A DNA stretch of 64,000 nt from positions 144,086 to 208,085 of the forward strand of contig NZ_JADHZD010000008.1 in assembly GCF_020102855.1 (NCBI RefSeq). The letters are read 5' to 3'. This stretch comes from Nocardioides lacusdianchii. Lineage in GTDB: Bacteria > Actinomycetota > Actinomycetes > Propionibacteriales > Nocardioidaceae. Positions 53,609 to 63,877 of the stretch are shown piece by piece (the first letter of the stretch is position 1; each line of letters starts with the position of its first letter). The position numbers and the translations under genes are program-made. The notes below the pieces were generated by a model that saw only the letters and a list, made by a program, of their open reading frames with translations, made no database searches and was not told where the DNA came from.

Positions 53609-54957
53609 TTGGGGGTCTCCTCAGATGTGCTGACTGTGTTGATGGTCGGCCGGAGGTCTGCCTCCGGCGGGGCCCAGGTGGCGGGGTCGGCGTCGACCTG
53701 CTCACCGGAGCGGATGTCCTTGACCTGGTTCGTCCCGTCCGCCTGGACGAACCAGACGAAGGGGATGCCGCGCCTCTCGGCGAAGCGGATCTGCTTGCCG
53801 AACCTCGCCGGCTCCGGGGCGACCTCGCAGGCGATGTCGCGGGCGCGCAGTGCGGCGGCCACCGCGGTGCTGGCGGCGCGGTCGTCCTCGGTGTTGAGCG
53901 CGACGAGCACGGCGCTCGGCACCGGTCGGCTGCCGGACAGCACGCCGTCGGTGAGGAGCGGGATGAGGGTGCGCGAGACGCCGAAGGAGACGCCGACGCC
54001 GGGATAGGTCGTACGCCCGTCGCTGGCGAGCGCGTCGTAGCGCCCTCCCCCGCCGACGGACTTCAGGCGCTCGTAGCCCTCCATGAAGATCTCGACGACG
54101 GTGCCGGTGTAGTAGTCCAGGCCGCGCGCGATGCGCAGGTTGGCCTCCACGCCGACGCGGTCACCCGCCACTGCGCGGCAGCCCTCCACCACGGCGGCGA
54201 GCTCGTCGAGGCCCTGGTCGAGCAGCTCGTCGCTCACCCCGAGCGCGCGGACCTGCTCGACGAACGAGGTGTCCTGCACGCGGATGGTGGCCAGCTCCAG
54301 GCACCGCTGCGCCTGCTCGGGCGTGGTGCCGACGCGCTCGACGAGCAGCTTGGCGACCTCGGCCTCGGGGAGCTTGTCGAGCTTGTCGATGACGCGGATC
54401 GCCTCGGTGACGTCGTCGATGCCCAGGCCGCGGTAGAAGCCCTGGATGAGCTTGCGGTTGTTGAACTGGAAGGACACCCGCGGGATCGGCAGCCGGCCGA
54501 GCGCGTCGACCATCACCGACATCACCTCGACGTCGTGGTGGAAGGGCAGCTCGTCGCGCCCGACGATGTCGACGTCGGCCTGGGTGAACTGGCGGTAGCG
54601 GCCCTCCTGCGGACGCTCCCCGCGCCAGGCCGGCTGCACCTGGAAGCGCCGGAACGGGAACTGGAGGTGACCGGCGTGCTCGAGGACGTAGCGCGCGAAG
54701 GGGACGGTGAGGTCGAAGTGGAGGCCGAGGTCGGCCTTCGCGTCGGGCTCCGCCGCGATGCGCTGGAGGACGTAGATCTCCTTGTCGACCTCGCCGCCCT
54801 TGGCCAGCCGCTCGATCGGCTCGACGACACGCGTCTCGATGTTGGCGAAGCCGTGCAGCTCGAAGGTGCGCGAGACCGACGCGATGACCTCGCGCTCGAC
54901 GGCACGCTGCGCAGGCAGCAGCTCGGGGAACCCGCTCAGCGGGCTGATCTTGCTCAT
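53605..54957 (-). CDS. hisS: Histidyl-tRNA synthetase
   Basis: The 450-aa class II synthetase has motif 1 near the N-terminus ([11 protein letters not shown]), motif 2 [32 protein letters not shown], the histidine-specific segments [15 protein letters not shown] and GGGGRYDAL, and the C-terminal anticodon-binding domain. The ATG at 54957 overlaps the upstream hydrolase stop by one base (TGATG); a GTG directly before it is the alternative. It is coupled to aspS, as in many actinobacteria. Confidence 0.96.
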   Translation of the reverse strand: MSKISPLSGFPELLPAQRAVEREVIASVSRTFELHGFANIETRVVEPIERLAKGGEVDKEIYVLQRIAAEPDAKADLGLHFDLTVPFARYVLEHAGHLQFPFRRFQVQPAWRGERPQEGRYRQFTQADVDIVGRDELPFHHDVEVMSVMVDALGRLPIPRVSFQFNNRKLIQGFYRGLGIDDVTEAIRVIDKLDKLPEAEVAKLLVERVGTTPEQAQRCLELATIRVQDTSFVEQVRALGVSDELLDQGLDELAAVVEGCRAVAGDRVGVEANLRIARGLDYYTGTVVEIFMEGYERLKSVGGGGRYDALASDGRTTYPGVGVSFGVSRTLIPLLTDGVLSGSRPVPSAVLVALNTEDDRAASTAVAAALRARDIACEVAPEPARFGKQIRFAERRGIPFVWFVQADGTNQVKDIRSGEQVDADPATWAPPEADLRPTINTVSTSEETPK

Positions 54958-55628
54958 CACAGGTCCTGGAGATAGGGGTTCGTGGCGCGCTCGCGCCCGA
55001 TCGAGGTCTGCTCACCGTGGCCTGGCAGCACCACGATGTCGTCGGCCAGCGGCAGCACCTTGTCGGCGAGGCTGCGCAGCATCGTGGCGTGGTCGCCGCC
55101 GGGCAGGTCGGTGCGACCGATGGAGCCGGCGAACAGCAGGTCGCCGGAGAACATCACCTCGGAGACGTCCTGCTGGGCGTACGGCGAGCGGAAGGTCACC
55201 GAGCCCTCGGTGTGGCCCGGGGTGTGGTCGACGACGAACCTCAGGCCGGCCAGCTCGAGCTCGGCGAGGTCGGCGAGCTCGCGTACGTCGTCGGGCTCGG
55301 CCCACGAGTAGTCGCCGCCGAGCAGCATCTGGGTGGTCTCGGGGCTCATCCCCGCCATCGGGTCGCTGAGCAGGTGGCGGTCGGCCGGGTGGACCCAGGC
55401 GGTGGCGTCGTACGTGCCGGCGACGGGCGCGACGCACCACATGTGGTCGACGTGGCCGTGGGTGACCAGCACACTGACGGGCTTGAGGTTGTGCTCGCGC
55501 ACCACCTGGGCGACGCCCTCGGCGGCGTCCATGCCAGGGTCGATGACGACGCACTCGGACCCGGGACCCGTCGCCACGACGTAGCAGTTGGTCCCCCAGG
55601 GCCCGGCGGGGAAGCCGGCGATGAACAC
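54957..55628 (-). CDS. Metallo-beta-lactamase fold hydrolase (glyoxalase II-like)
   Basis: The 223-aa protein has the metal-binding motif THGHVDH at about residues 59-65, followed by the third ligand region DHTPGHTEGSVTF, the bridging aspartate in FSGDLLFAGSIGRTDLPGG, and the last histidine in VVLPGHGEQTSIG. This fits the glyoxalase II-like group that hydrolyses thioesters, but the substrate is not known. It lies directly upstream of hisS with a TGATG overlap, a neighbourhood recalled from Streptomyces. The GTG at 55628 is chosen for its short AAGGA-type ribosome binding site. Confidence 0.88.
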   Translation of the reverse strand: MFIAGFPAGPWGTNCYVVATGPGSECVVIDPGMDAAEGVAQVVREHNLKPVSVLVTHGHVDHMWCVAPVAGTYDATAWVHPADRHLLSDPMAGMSPETTQMLLGGDYSWAEPDDVRELADLAELELAGLRFVVDHTPGHTEGSVTFRSPYAQQDVSEVMFSGDLLFAGSIGRTDLPGGDHATMLRSLADKVLPLADDIVVLPGHGEQTSIGRERATNPYLQDL

Positions 55629-55727
55629 GGGCGTCAGTCCTTGCTTGTCTCGCGTGTCGGTGGTCGGTGGGGCGTGGTGGTGCCCGCCTCGGGTGGGAAG
55701 CCTACCGAGGCCGCTGCGGGCCATGAC

Positions 55728-55733
55728 TACGAT
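55728..55733 (+). promoter_or_regulatory. -10 element for the DUF349 gene
   Basis: TACGAT ends eight bases before the ATG at 55742. Confidence 0.4.
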
Positions 55734-55741
55734 GGGCGACC

Positions 55742-57004
55742 ATGAGCGCCGACAAGCAGTCCCGAGACGATTCGGCCCCCGCTGAGATGCCTTGGGGTCG
55801 GGTGGCCGAGGACGGCACCGTCTATGTCCGCACCGCCGACGGGGAGCGCTCCGTCGGCTCCTACGAGGCCGGCACGCCCGAGGAAGCACTGGAGTTCTTC
55901 ACCAAGCGCTTCGACGAGCTCGAGGGCAAGGTCCACCTCCTCGAGCAGCGCGTCGCGTCGGGCCGCCTGGCCCCCGAGGAGGCCGCGTCGTCGGTGAAGT
56001 CGCTGCGCGAGCAGGTCGTCGACGCCCACGCGGTCGGTGACCTCGTCTCCCTCGCCGCGCGGCTCGACGCGCTCGGCCCGGTGATCGCCGTGCAGCGCGC
56101 CGCCCGCAAGGAGGAGCGCGCGCAGAAGGCCGCGGAGTCCAAGGCGGAGAAGGAGAAGCTGGTCGCGGAGGCCGAGAAGCTCGCCGCCGGCACCGACTGG
56201 CGCAACGGCGCCAACCGCCTGCGCGACCTGCTCGCGACGTGGAAGGAGCTCCCCCGCCTCGACCGCGCCACCGACGACGCGCTGTGGCGCCGCTTCTCCA
56301 CCGCCCGCACGACCTACACCCGCCACCGCAAGGCGCACTTCGCCGAGGAGCACGAGCGCCGCGACTCCGCGCGGGTCATCAAGGAGCGGCTGGTCAAGGA
56401 GGCCGAGGCGCTGTCGGGCTCCACCGAGTGGGGTCCCACGGCCGGCAAGTACCGCGACCTGATGCGCGAGTGGAAGGCCGCCGGCCCCGCCCCCCGCGAG
56501 GTCGACGACCAGCTCTGGCAGCGCTTCCGTGGCGCGCAGGACACGTTCTTCGGTGCCCGCGACGCGACCAACGCCGCGCTCGACGAGGAGTTCGCCGCCA
56601 ACGCCGTGGTCAAGGAGGAGATCCTGGTCGAGGCCGAGAAGCTCGTCCCCGTCACGGACCTCGAGGCCACCAAGAAGGCCTTCCGCGACCTCGCCGACCG
56701 CTGGGACGCCGCCGGCAAGGTGCCGCGCGACCGGATGAAGGACCTCGAGGGCCGCATGCGCAAGGTCGAGCAGGCCATCCGTGCGGTCGAGGACGAGCAG
56801 TGGAGCCGCAGCGACCCCGAGAAGTCCGCGCGCGCCGACGACATGATCGGCAAGCTCGAGGCGGGCATCGCGGACACGCAGGCCAAGCTCGACAAGGCCT
56901 CCGCCGCCGGCGACACCAAGCGTGCCAAGGACCTCGAGTCCGAGCTCGCCAACAAGCAGGCCTTCCTCGACATGGCGCGCAAGGCGGCCGCCGACTTCGG
57001 CTGA
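55742..57004 (+). CDS. DUF349 domain-containing protein
   Basis: The 420-aa protein is mostly alpha-helical and charged, with repeated DUF349 units, each about 75 residues and marked by W-R-x-x-x or W-K-x-x/G-x-x-P-R and LWxRF (for example WKELPRLDRATDDALWRRF, then WKAAGPAPREVDDQLWQRF). Proteins of this family are cytosolic; no biochemical role is secured. It is divergent from the hydrolase-hisS-aspS unit and converges on rel with five bases between the stops. Confidence 0.85.
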   Translation: MSADKQSRDDSAPAEMPWGRVAEDGTVYVRTADGERSVGSYEAGTPEEALEFFTKRFDELEGKVHLLEQRVASGRLAPEEAASSVKSLREQVVDAHAVGDLVSLAARLDALGPVIAVQRAARKEERAQKAAESKAEKEKLVAEAEKLAAGTDWRNGANRLRDLLATWKELPRLDRATDDALWRRFSTARTTYTRHRKAHFAEEHERRDSARVIKERLVKEAEALSGSTEWGPTAGKYRDLMREWKAAGPAPREVDDQLWQRFRGAQDTFFGARDATNAALDEEFAANAVVKEEILVEAEKLVPVTDLEATKKAFRDLADRWDAAGKVPRDRMKDLEGRMRKVEQAIRAVEDEQWSRSDPEKSARADDMIGKLEAGIADTQAKLDKASAAGDTKRAKDLESELANKQAFLDMARKAAADFG

Positions 57005-57009
57005 GCAGG

Positions 57010-59292
57010 TCAGCTCGTGACGCGGTAGGCGTCGAACACGCCCGGCACGGCGCGTACGGCACGCAGCACGCCATCGAGGTGGGCGGCGTCGGCCATCTCG
57101 AAGGAGAACCGGCTCTTGGCCACCCGGTCGCGGGTGGTCGAGAGGGTGGCGCTGAGGATGTTCACGTGGGCGTCGGACAGCGCCATCGTGATGTCGGAGA
57201 GCAGCCGCGCCCGGTCGAGCGCCTCGACCTGGATGTTGACCAGGAAGGTCGACTGCGACGTCGGCGCCCACTCGACCTCCAGCACCCGCTCGGGCTGGCC
57301 CAGCAGGCTCGAGGCGTTGGTGCAGTCGCGGCGGTGCACCGACACTCCCCCGCCCTTGGTCACGAACCCCAGGATCGGGTCGGGCGGCACCGGGGTGCAG
57401 CACTTGGCGAGCTTGACCCAGAGGTCGTCGACACCGGGGACGATGACGCCCGAGTCGGTCGGGGCGCGCTTGGCGCGCGAGCGGCCGGTGATCGTGACGG
57501 CCTCGGACATGTCCTCGGCCGCGCCGTCGTCGCCACCGTGCAGGTCGATGACGCGGCGTACGACGGCCTGGGCGCTGAGGTTGCCCTCCCCGACAGCGGC
57601 GTAGAGCGCGGAGACGTCCGCGTGGTGGAAGTGCTCGGCCACCAACGCCAGGACGTCGTGGGTCATCAGGCGGGTGAGGGGCAGGCCCTCCTTGCGCATG
57701 AGCTTGGCGATCTGGTCCTTGCCGTGATCGATCGCCTCCTCGCGCCGCTCCTTGGTGAACCACTGGCGGATCTTGGAGCGGGCGCGCGGTGACTGCACGA
57801 AGTTGAGCCAGTCGCGCGACGGGCCGGCCGTCGGGGCCTTGGAGGTGAAGACCTCGACCACGTCGCCGTTGTCGAGGGTCGACTCCAGCGGCACGAGGCG
57901 GCCGTTGACCCGCGAGCCGATCGTGTGGTGGCCGACCTCGGTGTGGACGGCGTACGCGAAGTCGACGGGGGTGGCGCCCATCGGCAGCGGGATGACGTCG
58001 CCGCGCGGGGTGAAGACGTAGACCTGCTGCTGGTTCATCTCGAAGCGCAGGGACTCCAGGAACTCGCCCGGGTCCTCGACCTCGCTCTGCCAGTCGAGGA
58101 GCTGGCGCAGCCAGGTGAGGTCGTCCTTGTCGCCGAGGCGGTCGGTGTCGACGCCGGCCTTGGAGTTCTCCTTGTACTTCCAGTGCGCCGCGACGCCGTA
58201 CTCCGCGCGACGGTGCTGGGCGAAGGTGCGGATCTGCACCTCGACCGGCTTGCCCTGCGGGCCGATCACCGTGGTGTGGAGCGACTGGTACATGTTGAAC
58301 TTCGGCATCGCGACGTAGTCCTTGAAGCGCCCCAGCACGGGGTTCCACCGCGAGTGGATCACGCCGAGAGCGCTGTAGCAGTCGCGGTCCTCCTCGACGA
58401 GGATCCGGATGCCGACCAGGTCGTAGATGTCGGAGAAGTCGCGACCGCCCACGATCATCTTCTGGTAGATCGAGTAGTAGTGCTTCGGGCGACCGGTGAC
58501 CTTCGCGGTGATGCGCGCGCTCTTGAGGTCCTCCTCGATGTCCTCGACCACCTCGGTGAGGAACTGGTCGCGCGACGGCGCCCGCTCGGCGACCATCCGC
58601 ACGATCTCGTCGTAGATCTTCGGGTGCAGCGTGGCGAAGGCGAGGTCCTCCAGCTCCCACTTCAGCGTGTTCATGCCGAGGCGGTGCGCGAGGGGGGCGT
58701 AGATGTCGAGGGTCTCGCGCGAGGAGCGCTCCTGCGAGGCCGCCGGGACGTAGCGGAGCGTCCGCATGTTGTGCAGGCGGTCGGCGAGCTTGATGACCAG
58801 CACCCGGATGTCGCGCGACATCGCCACGATCATCTTGCGGATCGTCTCGGCCTGCGCCGAGGCGCCGTACTGCACCTTGTCGAGCTTGGTCACGCCGTCG
58901 ACCAGCACGGCGACCTCGTCGCCGAAGTCGGCCCGCAGCGCGTCGAGCGTGTAGGGGGTGTCCTCCACCGTGTCGTGCAGCAGCGCGGCGACCAGGGTCG
59001 GCTCGGTCATGCCGATGTCGGCGAGGATCGTGGTGACCGCGAGCGGGTGGGTGATGTAGGGGTCGCCGCTCTTGCGCATCTGGCCGGTGTGCCACTTGTC
59101 GGCGACCGCGTAGGCGCGCTCGAGGAGCGCGAGGTCGGCCTTCGGGTGGTTGGCGCGCACGGCGCGGAAGAGCGGCTCCAGGACCGGGTTCGACGAGGGC
59201 GGCTTGGTGCCGACGCGGGCCAGGCGCGCACGCATGCTGCGCGCTGTCAGGGGCGCCTTCGGCTCCTGCGTGGGCACCTGCTCCTCGGCCAT
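57010..59292 (-). CDS. rel: Bifunctional (p)ppGpp synthetase/hydrolase, RelA/SpoT homologue
   Basis: The 760-aa long Rsh protein makes and degrades (p)ppGpp in the stringent response. The hydrolase domain has HD in [14 protein letters not shown] and [14 protein letters not shown]. The synthetase domain has [13 protein letters not shown] and [20 protein letters not shown] ([28 protein letters not shown]) and C-terminal ACT domains follow, so both activities look intact. The ATG at 59292 is chosen over the adjacent GTG at 59295 because TAGACT is exactly six bases before the ATG. It lies 59 bases downstream of apt, the usual actinobacterial pair. Confidence 0.96.
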   Translation of the reverse strand: MAEEQVPTQEPKAPLTARSMRARLARVGTKPPSSNPVLEPLFRAVRANHPKADLALLERAYAVADKWHTGQMRKSGDPYITHPLAVTTILADIGMTEPTLVAALLHDTVEDTPYTLDALRADFGDEVAVLVDGVTKLDKVQYGASAQAETIRKMIVAMSRDIRVLVIKLADRLHNMRTLRYVPAASQERSSRETLDIYAPLAHRLGMNTLKWELEDLAFATLHPKIYDEIVRMVAERAPSRDQFLTEVVEDIEEDLKSARITAKVTGRPKHYYSIYQKMIVGGRDFSDIYDLVGIRILVEEDRDCYSALGVIHSRWNPVLGRFKDYVAMPKFNMYQSLHTTVIGPQGKPVEVQIRTFAQHRRAEYGVAAHWKYKENSKAGVDTDRLGDKDDLTWLRQLLDWQSEVEDPGEFLESLRFEMNQQQVYVFTPRGDVIPLPMGATPVDFAYAVHTEVGHHTIGSRVNGRLVPLESTLDNGDVVEVFTSKAPTAGPSRDWLNFVQSPRARSKIRQWFTKERREEAIDHGKDQIAKLMRKEGLPLTRLMTHDVLALVAEHFHHADVSALYAAVGEGNLSAQAVVRRVIDLHGGDDGAAEDMSEAVTITGRSRAKRAPTDSGVIVPGVDDLWVKLAKCCTPVPPDPILGFVTKGGGVSVHRRDCTNASSLLGQPERVLEVEWAPTSQSTFLVNIQVEALDRARLLSDITMALSDAHVNILSATLSTTRDRVAKSRFSFEMADAAHLDGVLRAVRAVPGVFDAYRVTS

Positions 59293-59298
59293 CACCCC

Positions 59299-59304
59299 AG
59301 TCTA
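59299..59304 (-). promoter_or_regulatory. -10 element for leaderless rel
   Basis: On the minus strand TAGACT is six bases before the ATG at 59292, suggesting that rel is transcribed independently of apt. Confidence 0.5.
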
Positions 59305-59351
59305 GTGAGCCCCGTGGCGCAGCCGTGCGCCGACGACCCCCGTGAGCGCCC

Positions 59352-59900
59352 TCAGACGGTCAGCAGGGTGGAGATCGGGAGGTCGCCGGTGACCGCGCGC
59401 GGGTCGAGGAAGGACAGCTCCATCAGCACCGAGGCGCCGGTGGCGACGCCGCCGCAGGCCTCGATGAGCTGGCGGGTGGCCTCGACGGTGCCGCCGGTGG
59501 CGAGCACGTCGTCGACCATGAGCACCCGCTCCCCCGCGCCGATGGCGTCTCGGTGGACCTCGAGGATCGCCTCGCCGTACTCCAGCGAGTAGGAGACCGC
59601 GTGGGCCTCGCGCGGCAGCTTGCCGGCCTTGCGGACCGGGACGAAGCCGATGCCGAGCGCGAGCGCGACGGGCGCGGCGAGGATGAAGCCGCGGGCCTCC
59701 ATGCCCACGACCTTGTCGACCACGACGTTGCCGTGGTCGTCACGACCGGCCGCGGCGAGCGCGGTGATGATCGCGGAGAAGGCGTGGTGGTCGGCCAGGA
59801 CCGGGGTGATGTCCTTGAACGTCACGCCCTTCTCGGGCCAGTCCGGCACGTCGACGGTGAGGCGCTCCAGCGCCTCCTGGGCCGTACGCCGGTCAGGCAT
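59352..59900 (-). CDS. apt: Adenine phosphoribosyltransferase
   Basis: The enzyme salvages adenine to AMP with PRPP. The 182-aa protein has FKDITPVLADHHAF near the N-terminus, GMEARGFILAAPVA, and the PRPP-binding motif VLMVDDVLATGGTVEA. Its ATG at 59900 overlaps the yajC stop by eight bases. In most actinobacteria secD and secF separate yajC and apt, so this direct junction is notable. Confidence 0.95.
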   Translation of the reverse strand: MPDRRTAQEALERLTVDVPDWPEKGVTFKDITPVLADHHAFSAIITALAAAGRDDHGNVVVDKVVGMEARGFILAAPVALALGIGFVPVRKAGKLPREAHAVSYSLEYGEAILEVHRDAIGAGERVLMVDDVLATGGTVEATRQLIEACGGVATGASVLMELSFLDPRAVTGDLPISTLLTV

Positions 59901-60186
59901 CGCCGGGCTCGCCCGGCTCGACGGCCACGGGCTGGTCGACCTTGGCGATCGCGGCGCGCGCGATCTCGATGGTCGTGCCGTTGGTGATCTCGAGGTGGGC
60001 CCGGTCATCCGTGAGGGACACGACGGTGCCGAAGATGCCGGACGACATCATCACGCGCTGCCCGACCTGGATGCTCTCCTGCAGGCGCACGACCTCCTTC
60101 TGACGGCGCTGCTGCGGGCGGACCACCATGAACCAGAAGAGGGCGAGGATGGCCACCAGGGGGATGAGGGCGGCGATGTCGTTCAC
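59893..60186 (-). CDS. yajC: Preprotein translocase subunit YajC
   Basis: The 97-aa protein has one N-terminal membrane helix (ALIPLVAILALFWFMVVRPQ) and a cytoplasmic domain starting QQRRQKEVVRLQESIQVGQRVMMSSG, the YajC signature. YajC is normally part of the SecDF-YajC complex that helps protein export. Here secD and secF are not adjacent, and its 3' end overlaps apt by eight bases. Confidence 0.93.
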   Translation of the reverse strand: MNDIAALIPLVAILALFWFMVVRPQQRRQKEVVRLQESIQVGQRVMMSSGIFGTVVSLTDDRAHLEITNGTTIEIARAAIAKVDQPVAVEPGEPGDA

Positions 60187-60252
60187 GGTCGGGGCTCTCC
60201 TGAGGAGTGGGGGACGGAGCGCGTGGAGTCTACGCGGCGCCCACCCGGGGCC

Positions 60253-61353
<1,101 letters not shown>

Positions 61354-61366
61354 CGGCGCGGGGTCC

Positions 61367-61966
61367 TCACGCCTTGCTCAGCGTGCGCAACGCGGCGCGC
61401 AGGAGGGCGCCGACGTCGGGCATCTCCCCCGCGTCGGGCGCGACGGCCTCGACAGCCTTCTCGGACTCCTTCGCCGACCAGCCGAGGCCGACGAGACCCT
61501 GCTGGACCTGGTCGCGCCACGGCGCGCCAGCCGGGTGAGCGGCGGGCGAGGGATGGACGCCGACGGGAGGACCGATGCGGTCCTTCAGCTCGAGGATGAT
61601 GCGCTGGGCGCCCTTCTGGCCGATGCCGGGGACCCGGGTGAGCGCCTTGACGTCCTCGGTCGTGATGGCACGGCGTACGTCGTCGGGGCTCATGACCGCG
61701 ACGATCGCCTGGGCGACCTTCGGCCCGACCCCGGAGGCGGTCTGCACGATCTCGAAGACCTGCTTCTCGTCGTCGTCGAGGAAGCCGAAGACGGTCAGGC
61801 TGTCCTCGCGGACCACCATGCTCGTGGGCAGCGTGGCCTGCCGGCCCACCCGCAGCGTGGCGAGGGTGCCGGGGGTGCACATCAGCTCGAGGCCGACACC
61901 GCCGACCTCGAGCACGGCGCTGTTGAGCGTGACGGCGGCGACCTCGCCGCGGACGAAGGCGATCAT
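61367..61966 (-). CDS. ruvA: Holliday junction DNA-binding protein RuvA
   Basis: RuvA tetramers hold the Holliday junction open for RuvB. The 199-aa protein has the N-terminal OB-fold ([21 protein letters not shown]), two helix-hairpin-helix motifs ([13 protein letters not shown] and [18 protein letters not shown]), a flexible linker, and the C-terminal RuvB-contact domain ([22 protein letters not shown]). Its ATG overlaps the ruvC stop by four bases. Confidence 0.97.
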   Translation of the reverse strand: MIAFVRGEVAAVTLNSAVLEVGGVGLELMCTPGTLATLRVGRQATLPTSMVVREDSLTVFGFLDDDEKQVFEIVQTASGVGPKVAQAIVAVMSPDDVRRAITTEDVKALTRVPGIGQKGAQRIILELKDRIGPPVGVHPSPAAHPAGAPWRDQVQQGLVGLGWSAKESEKAVEAVAPDAGEMPDVGALLRAALRTLSKA

Positions 61967-62493
61967 CGGGTCCTCACAGGTCGTCGGTTGGCGGCCACGG
62001 CGGCGTCGAGGCGGGACTGCGCACCGCCGCGCCACACGTGGGTGATGGCCAGGGCCAGTGCGTCGGCGGCGTCGGCGGGCTTGGGGAGCTCGGTCAGGCG
62101 CAGGATGCGCACCACCATCGCGCCGACCTGCGCCTTGTCAGCGCGGCCGTTGCCGGACACGGCGGCCTTGACCTCGCTGGGGGTGTGCAGCGCGATGGGC
62201 AGTCCGCGCCGTGCGGCGACCACGAGGGCGATGCCGCTGGCCTGGGCGGTGCCCATGATGGTGCTGACGTCGGAGCGGGCGAAGACACGCTCGACCGCCA
62301 CCGCGTCGGGGCGGTGCTCCTCGATCCACGCGTCGAGGCCGCGCTCGATGCTGACCAGCCGCTCCGCGATCGGGAGGCTGGAGCTGGTGCGGATGACGCC
62401 CACGTCGACCATCGTCAGGGGGCGCCCGACGCTGCCGTCGACGACGCCCACGCCGCACCGGGTGAGACCGGGGTCGATGCCGAGCACCCGCAC
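61963..62493 (-). CDS. ruvC: Crossover junction endodeoxyribonuclease RuvC
   Basis: The 176-aa resolvase cuts Holliday junctions symmetrically. Catalytic acidic residues are Asp7 in [11 protein letters not shown], the Glu in [14 protein letters not shown], and two aspartates in [15 protein letters not shown]. The GTG at 62493 gives the usual start VRVLGIDPG; an upstream start at 62529 would add 12 residues without family support. Upstream, where yebC is usual in actinobacteria, lies the palindrome-flanked AbiEi-like gene. Confidence 0.96.
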   Translation of the reverse strand: MRVLGIDPGLTRCGVGVVDGSVGRPLTMVDVGVIRTSSSLPIAERLVSIERGLDAWIEEHRPDAVAVERVFARSDVSTIMGTAQASGIALVVAARRGLPIALHTPSEVKAAVSGNGRADKAQVGAMVVRILRLTELPKPADAADALALAITHVWRGGAQSRLDAAVAANRRPVRTR

Positions 62494-62634
62494 GCTGTCC
62501 CACCTCGTCCCGTCAGTCCGTCCGAACACGTGTTCGTGTGCCCACGCTAACCCGCCCCGGCGGTGGGGCCGGGGACGACACGCGGCGGGGCGTCGGCTCT
62601 GCGGGCTTCGGTCCGGTCCGGGCGCCGGCTCCGC

Positions 62635-62706
62635 TGTAACGCCGGGTTAGGTGCTGTACCCACTCAGATATATCCAGGTGGGTATAAGCACCAACCCGGC
62701 GTTACA
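62635..62706. repeat. Large palindromic repeat, copy 1 (complete)
   Basis: This 72-base imperfect palindrome has three stem blocks: TGTAACGCCGGGTT (62635-62648) with AACCCGGCGTTACA (62693-62706), GGTGCT (62650-62655) with AGCACC (62687-62692), and TACCCAC (62657-62663) with GTGGGTA (62678-62684). In all, 27 base pairs enclose a 14-base loop rich in A and T. It ends eight bases after the stop of the AbiEi-like gene, so it may double as its terminator. Confidence 0.85.
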
Positions 62707-62714
62707 ACGGGCGG

Positions 62715-63707
62715 TCAGCGCCGGTGCACTCGGTAGGGCGCGAGGTCGTCGACGTTCGTTCCGAAGCGCGCGCACGTGTCGGCGTACTCGCGAGCCGCCC
62801 GCGCGAGCGCCGCCCGACGCCCGCTGAACAGGTCGACGTACGTCAGCCGCGAGCCGCCCAGCTTGAAGCCGGTCAGGAAGTCGTGCCGACGCTTCTCCTC
62901 CGCCAGGACAGCATCGGGCTCCTTTCCGCTGGGATTGCCGAGCGGGTACTTGAACAGTCCGTCGGCCTCGAAGAAGTGCCGTCTGACGCAGAGGTCGGCG
63001 AACGCCGTGGTGTGCCCGTCGGTCAGCCCGAACTGGAGCTCGGGCCGGCCGATGCCCAGCTCCAGCACGAAGTCGCGCACCAAGGACTCGAGGTAGCTCT
63101 CGGCGCGGCGGTCGGCGTGCTCGATGCACCACCGCATGCACCGGCTGTGCGGCCAGCAGCCCATCGTCGACAGCACCTCGAGCAGCGCCGACCGTGACAC
63201 CCCCGCCCGGAGCGCGGAGTCGCAGGCCGCGAGCCCGTGGGCCCGTCCGTGCTCACGGACCATGTCGAGAGCCGTCCGCGCGCGGTCGAGCACGACCAGA
63301 CCATCGATGGTCAGGGTGTCCGTGGCTGCGTAAGGCGCGAGGTGGTGCTTCACCCCCGCTCGGACGGCGTCGCCGTGCACCTTGGGCCGACTGACGTGGA
63401 CCAGCGCCGTGCGCGGGTCCGGGGCACCCATTCCGAGCACGATCGCCGACGAGTCGTGGCTGAACGCGTACGTCGGCGACGCGAGCGTCATCGCGGCCGC
63501 GCGGATGCGCATGACCGGACGCTGGCGGTATTCGTCCAGGGCCGCCCAGGCGTCGCTGTCGACGTACACGCCATGTCGGATCCGGCGGAGGCTGCCGGCA
63601 CGAAGGAGGCTGCGGACGTCGTTGGCCGTCAGGCCGGCCGCACGCAGCTGGCGCGCGGCAATGAGTCCGTGCTGGGAGTCCATGAGGGAGACGGTCGGCA
63701 AGTACAT
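62715..63707 (-). CDS. AbiEi-like antitoxin-domain protein with C-terminal endonuclease-like (DUF559) region
   Basis: The 330-aa protein starts with an AbiEi-type winged-helix region: QHGLIAARQLRAAGLTANDVRSLLRAGSLRRIRHGVYV, about residues 12-49. A middle domain follows, and the C-terminal half resembles the Vsr/DUF559 endonuclease-like fold (ESYLESLVRDFVLELGIGRPELQFGLTDGHTTAFADLCVRRHFFEADGLFKY) with D and E-x-D. Such proteins are recalled as multicopy in actinobacteria and are often annotated as type IV toxin-antitoxin antitoxins, but no AbiEii toxin gene is adjacent. It may be an orphan or have its own nuclease function. It is bracketed by two palindromic repeats. Confidence 0.72.
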   Translation of the reverse strand: MYLPTVSLMDSQHGLIAARQLRAAGLTANDVRSLLRAGSLRRIRHGVYVDSDAWAALDEYRQRPVMRIRAAAMTLASPTYAFSHDSSAIVLGMGAPDPRTALVHVSRPKVHGDAVRAGVKHHLAPYAATDTLTIDGLVVLDRARTALDMVREHGRAHGLAACDSALRAGVSRSALLEVLSTMGCWPHSRCMRWCIEHADRRAESYLESLVRDFVLELGIGRPELQFGLTDGHTTAFADLCVRRHFFEADGLFKYPLGNPSGKEPDAVLAEEKRRHDFLTGFKLGGSRLTYVDLFSGRRAALARAAREYADTCARFGTNVDDLAPYRVHRR

Positions 63708-63820
63708 GCCAGCCGAGCATCGAGGTGGTCACCGACGCACGGGCCGCGGCACAGCACTCGCCTGTGGACAGGCGCGGAGGCGGGGCTGTTGTGGACGATT
63801 GCTGGCCCGCCCAGCCCCGC

Positions 63821-63877
63821 TGTAACGCCGGGTTAGCAGCTGTACCCACCCGGACATATCCAGGTGGGTACAAGGCA
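63821..63877. repeat. Large palindromic repeat, copy 2 (truncated by IS30)
   Basis: This copy repeats the left arm of copy 1 in the same orientation: TGTAACGCCGGGTTAG (63821-63836) and the inner hairpin TACCCACC (63843-63850) with GGTGGGTA (63863-63870). The right outer arm (AACCCGGCGTTACA) is missing and is replaced from about 63874-63880 by the end of the IS30-family element. Confidence 0.8.

Noticed and set aside
55727..59095. Minus-strand open frame of more than 1100 codons across DUF349 and rel
   Set aside because: It is a high-GC shadow: translation is rich in Arg, Pro, Gly and Val without domain features, and real genes (DUF349 on plus, rel in another minus frame) occupy the region.
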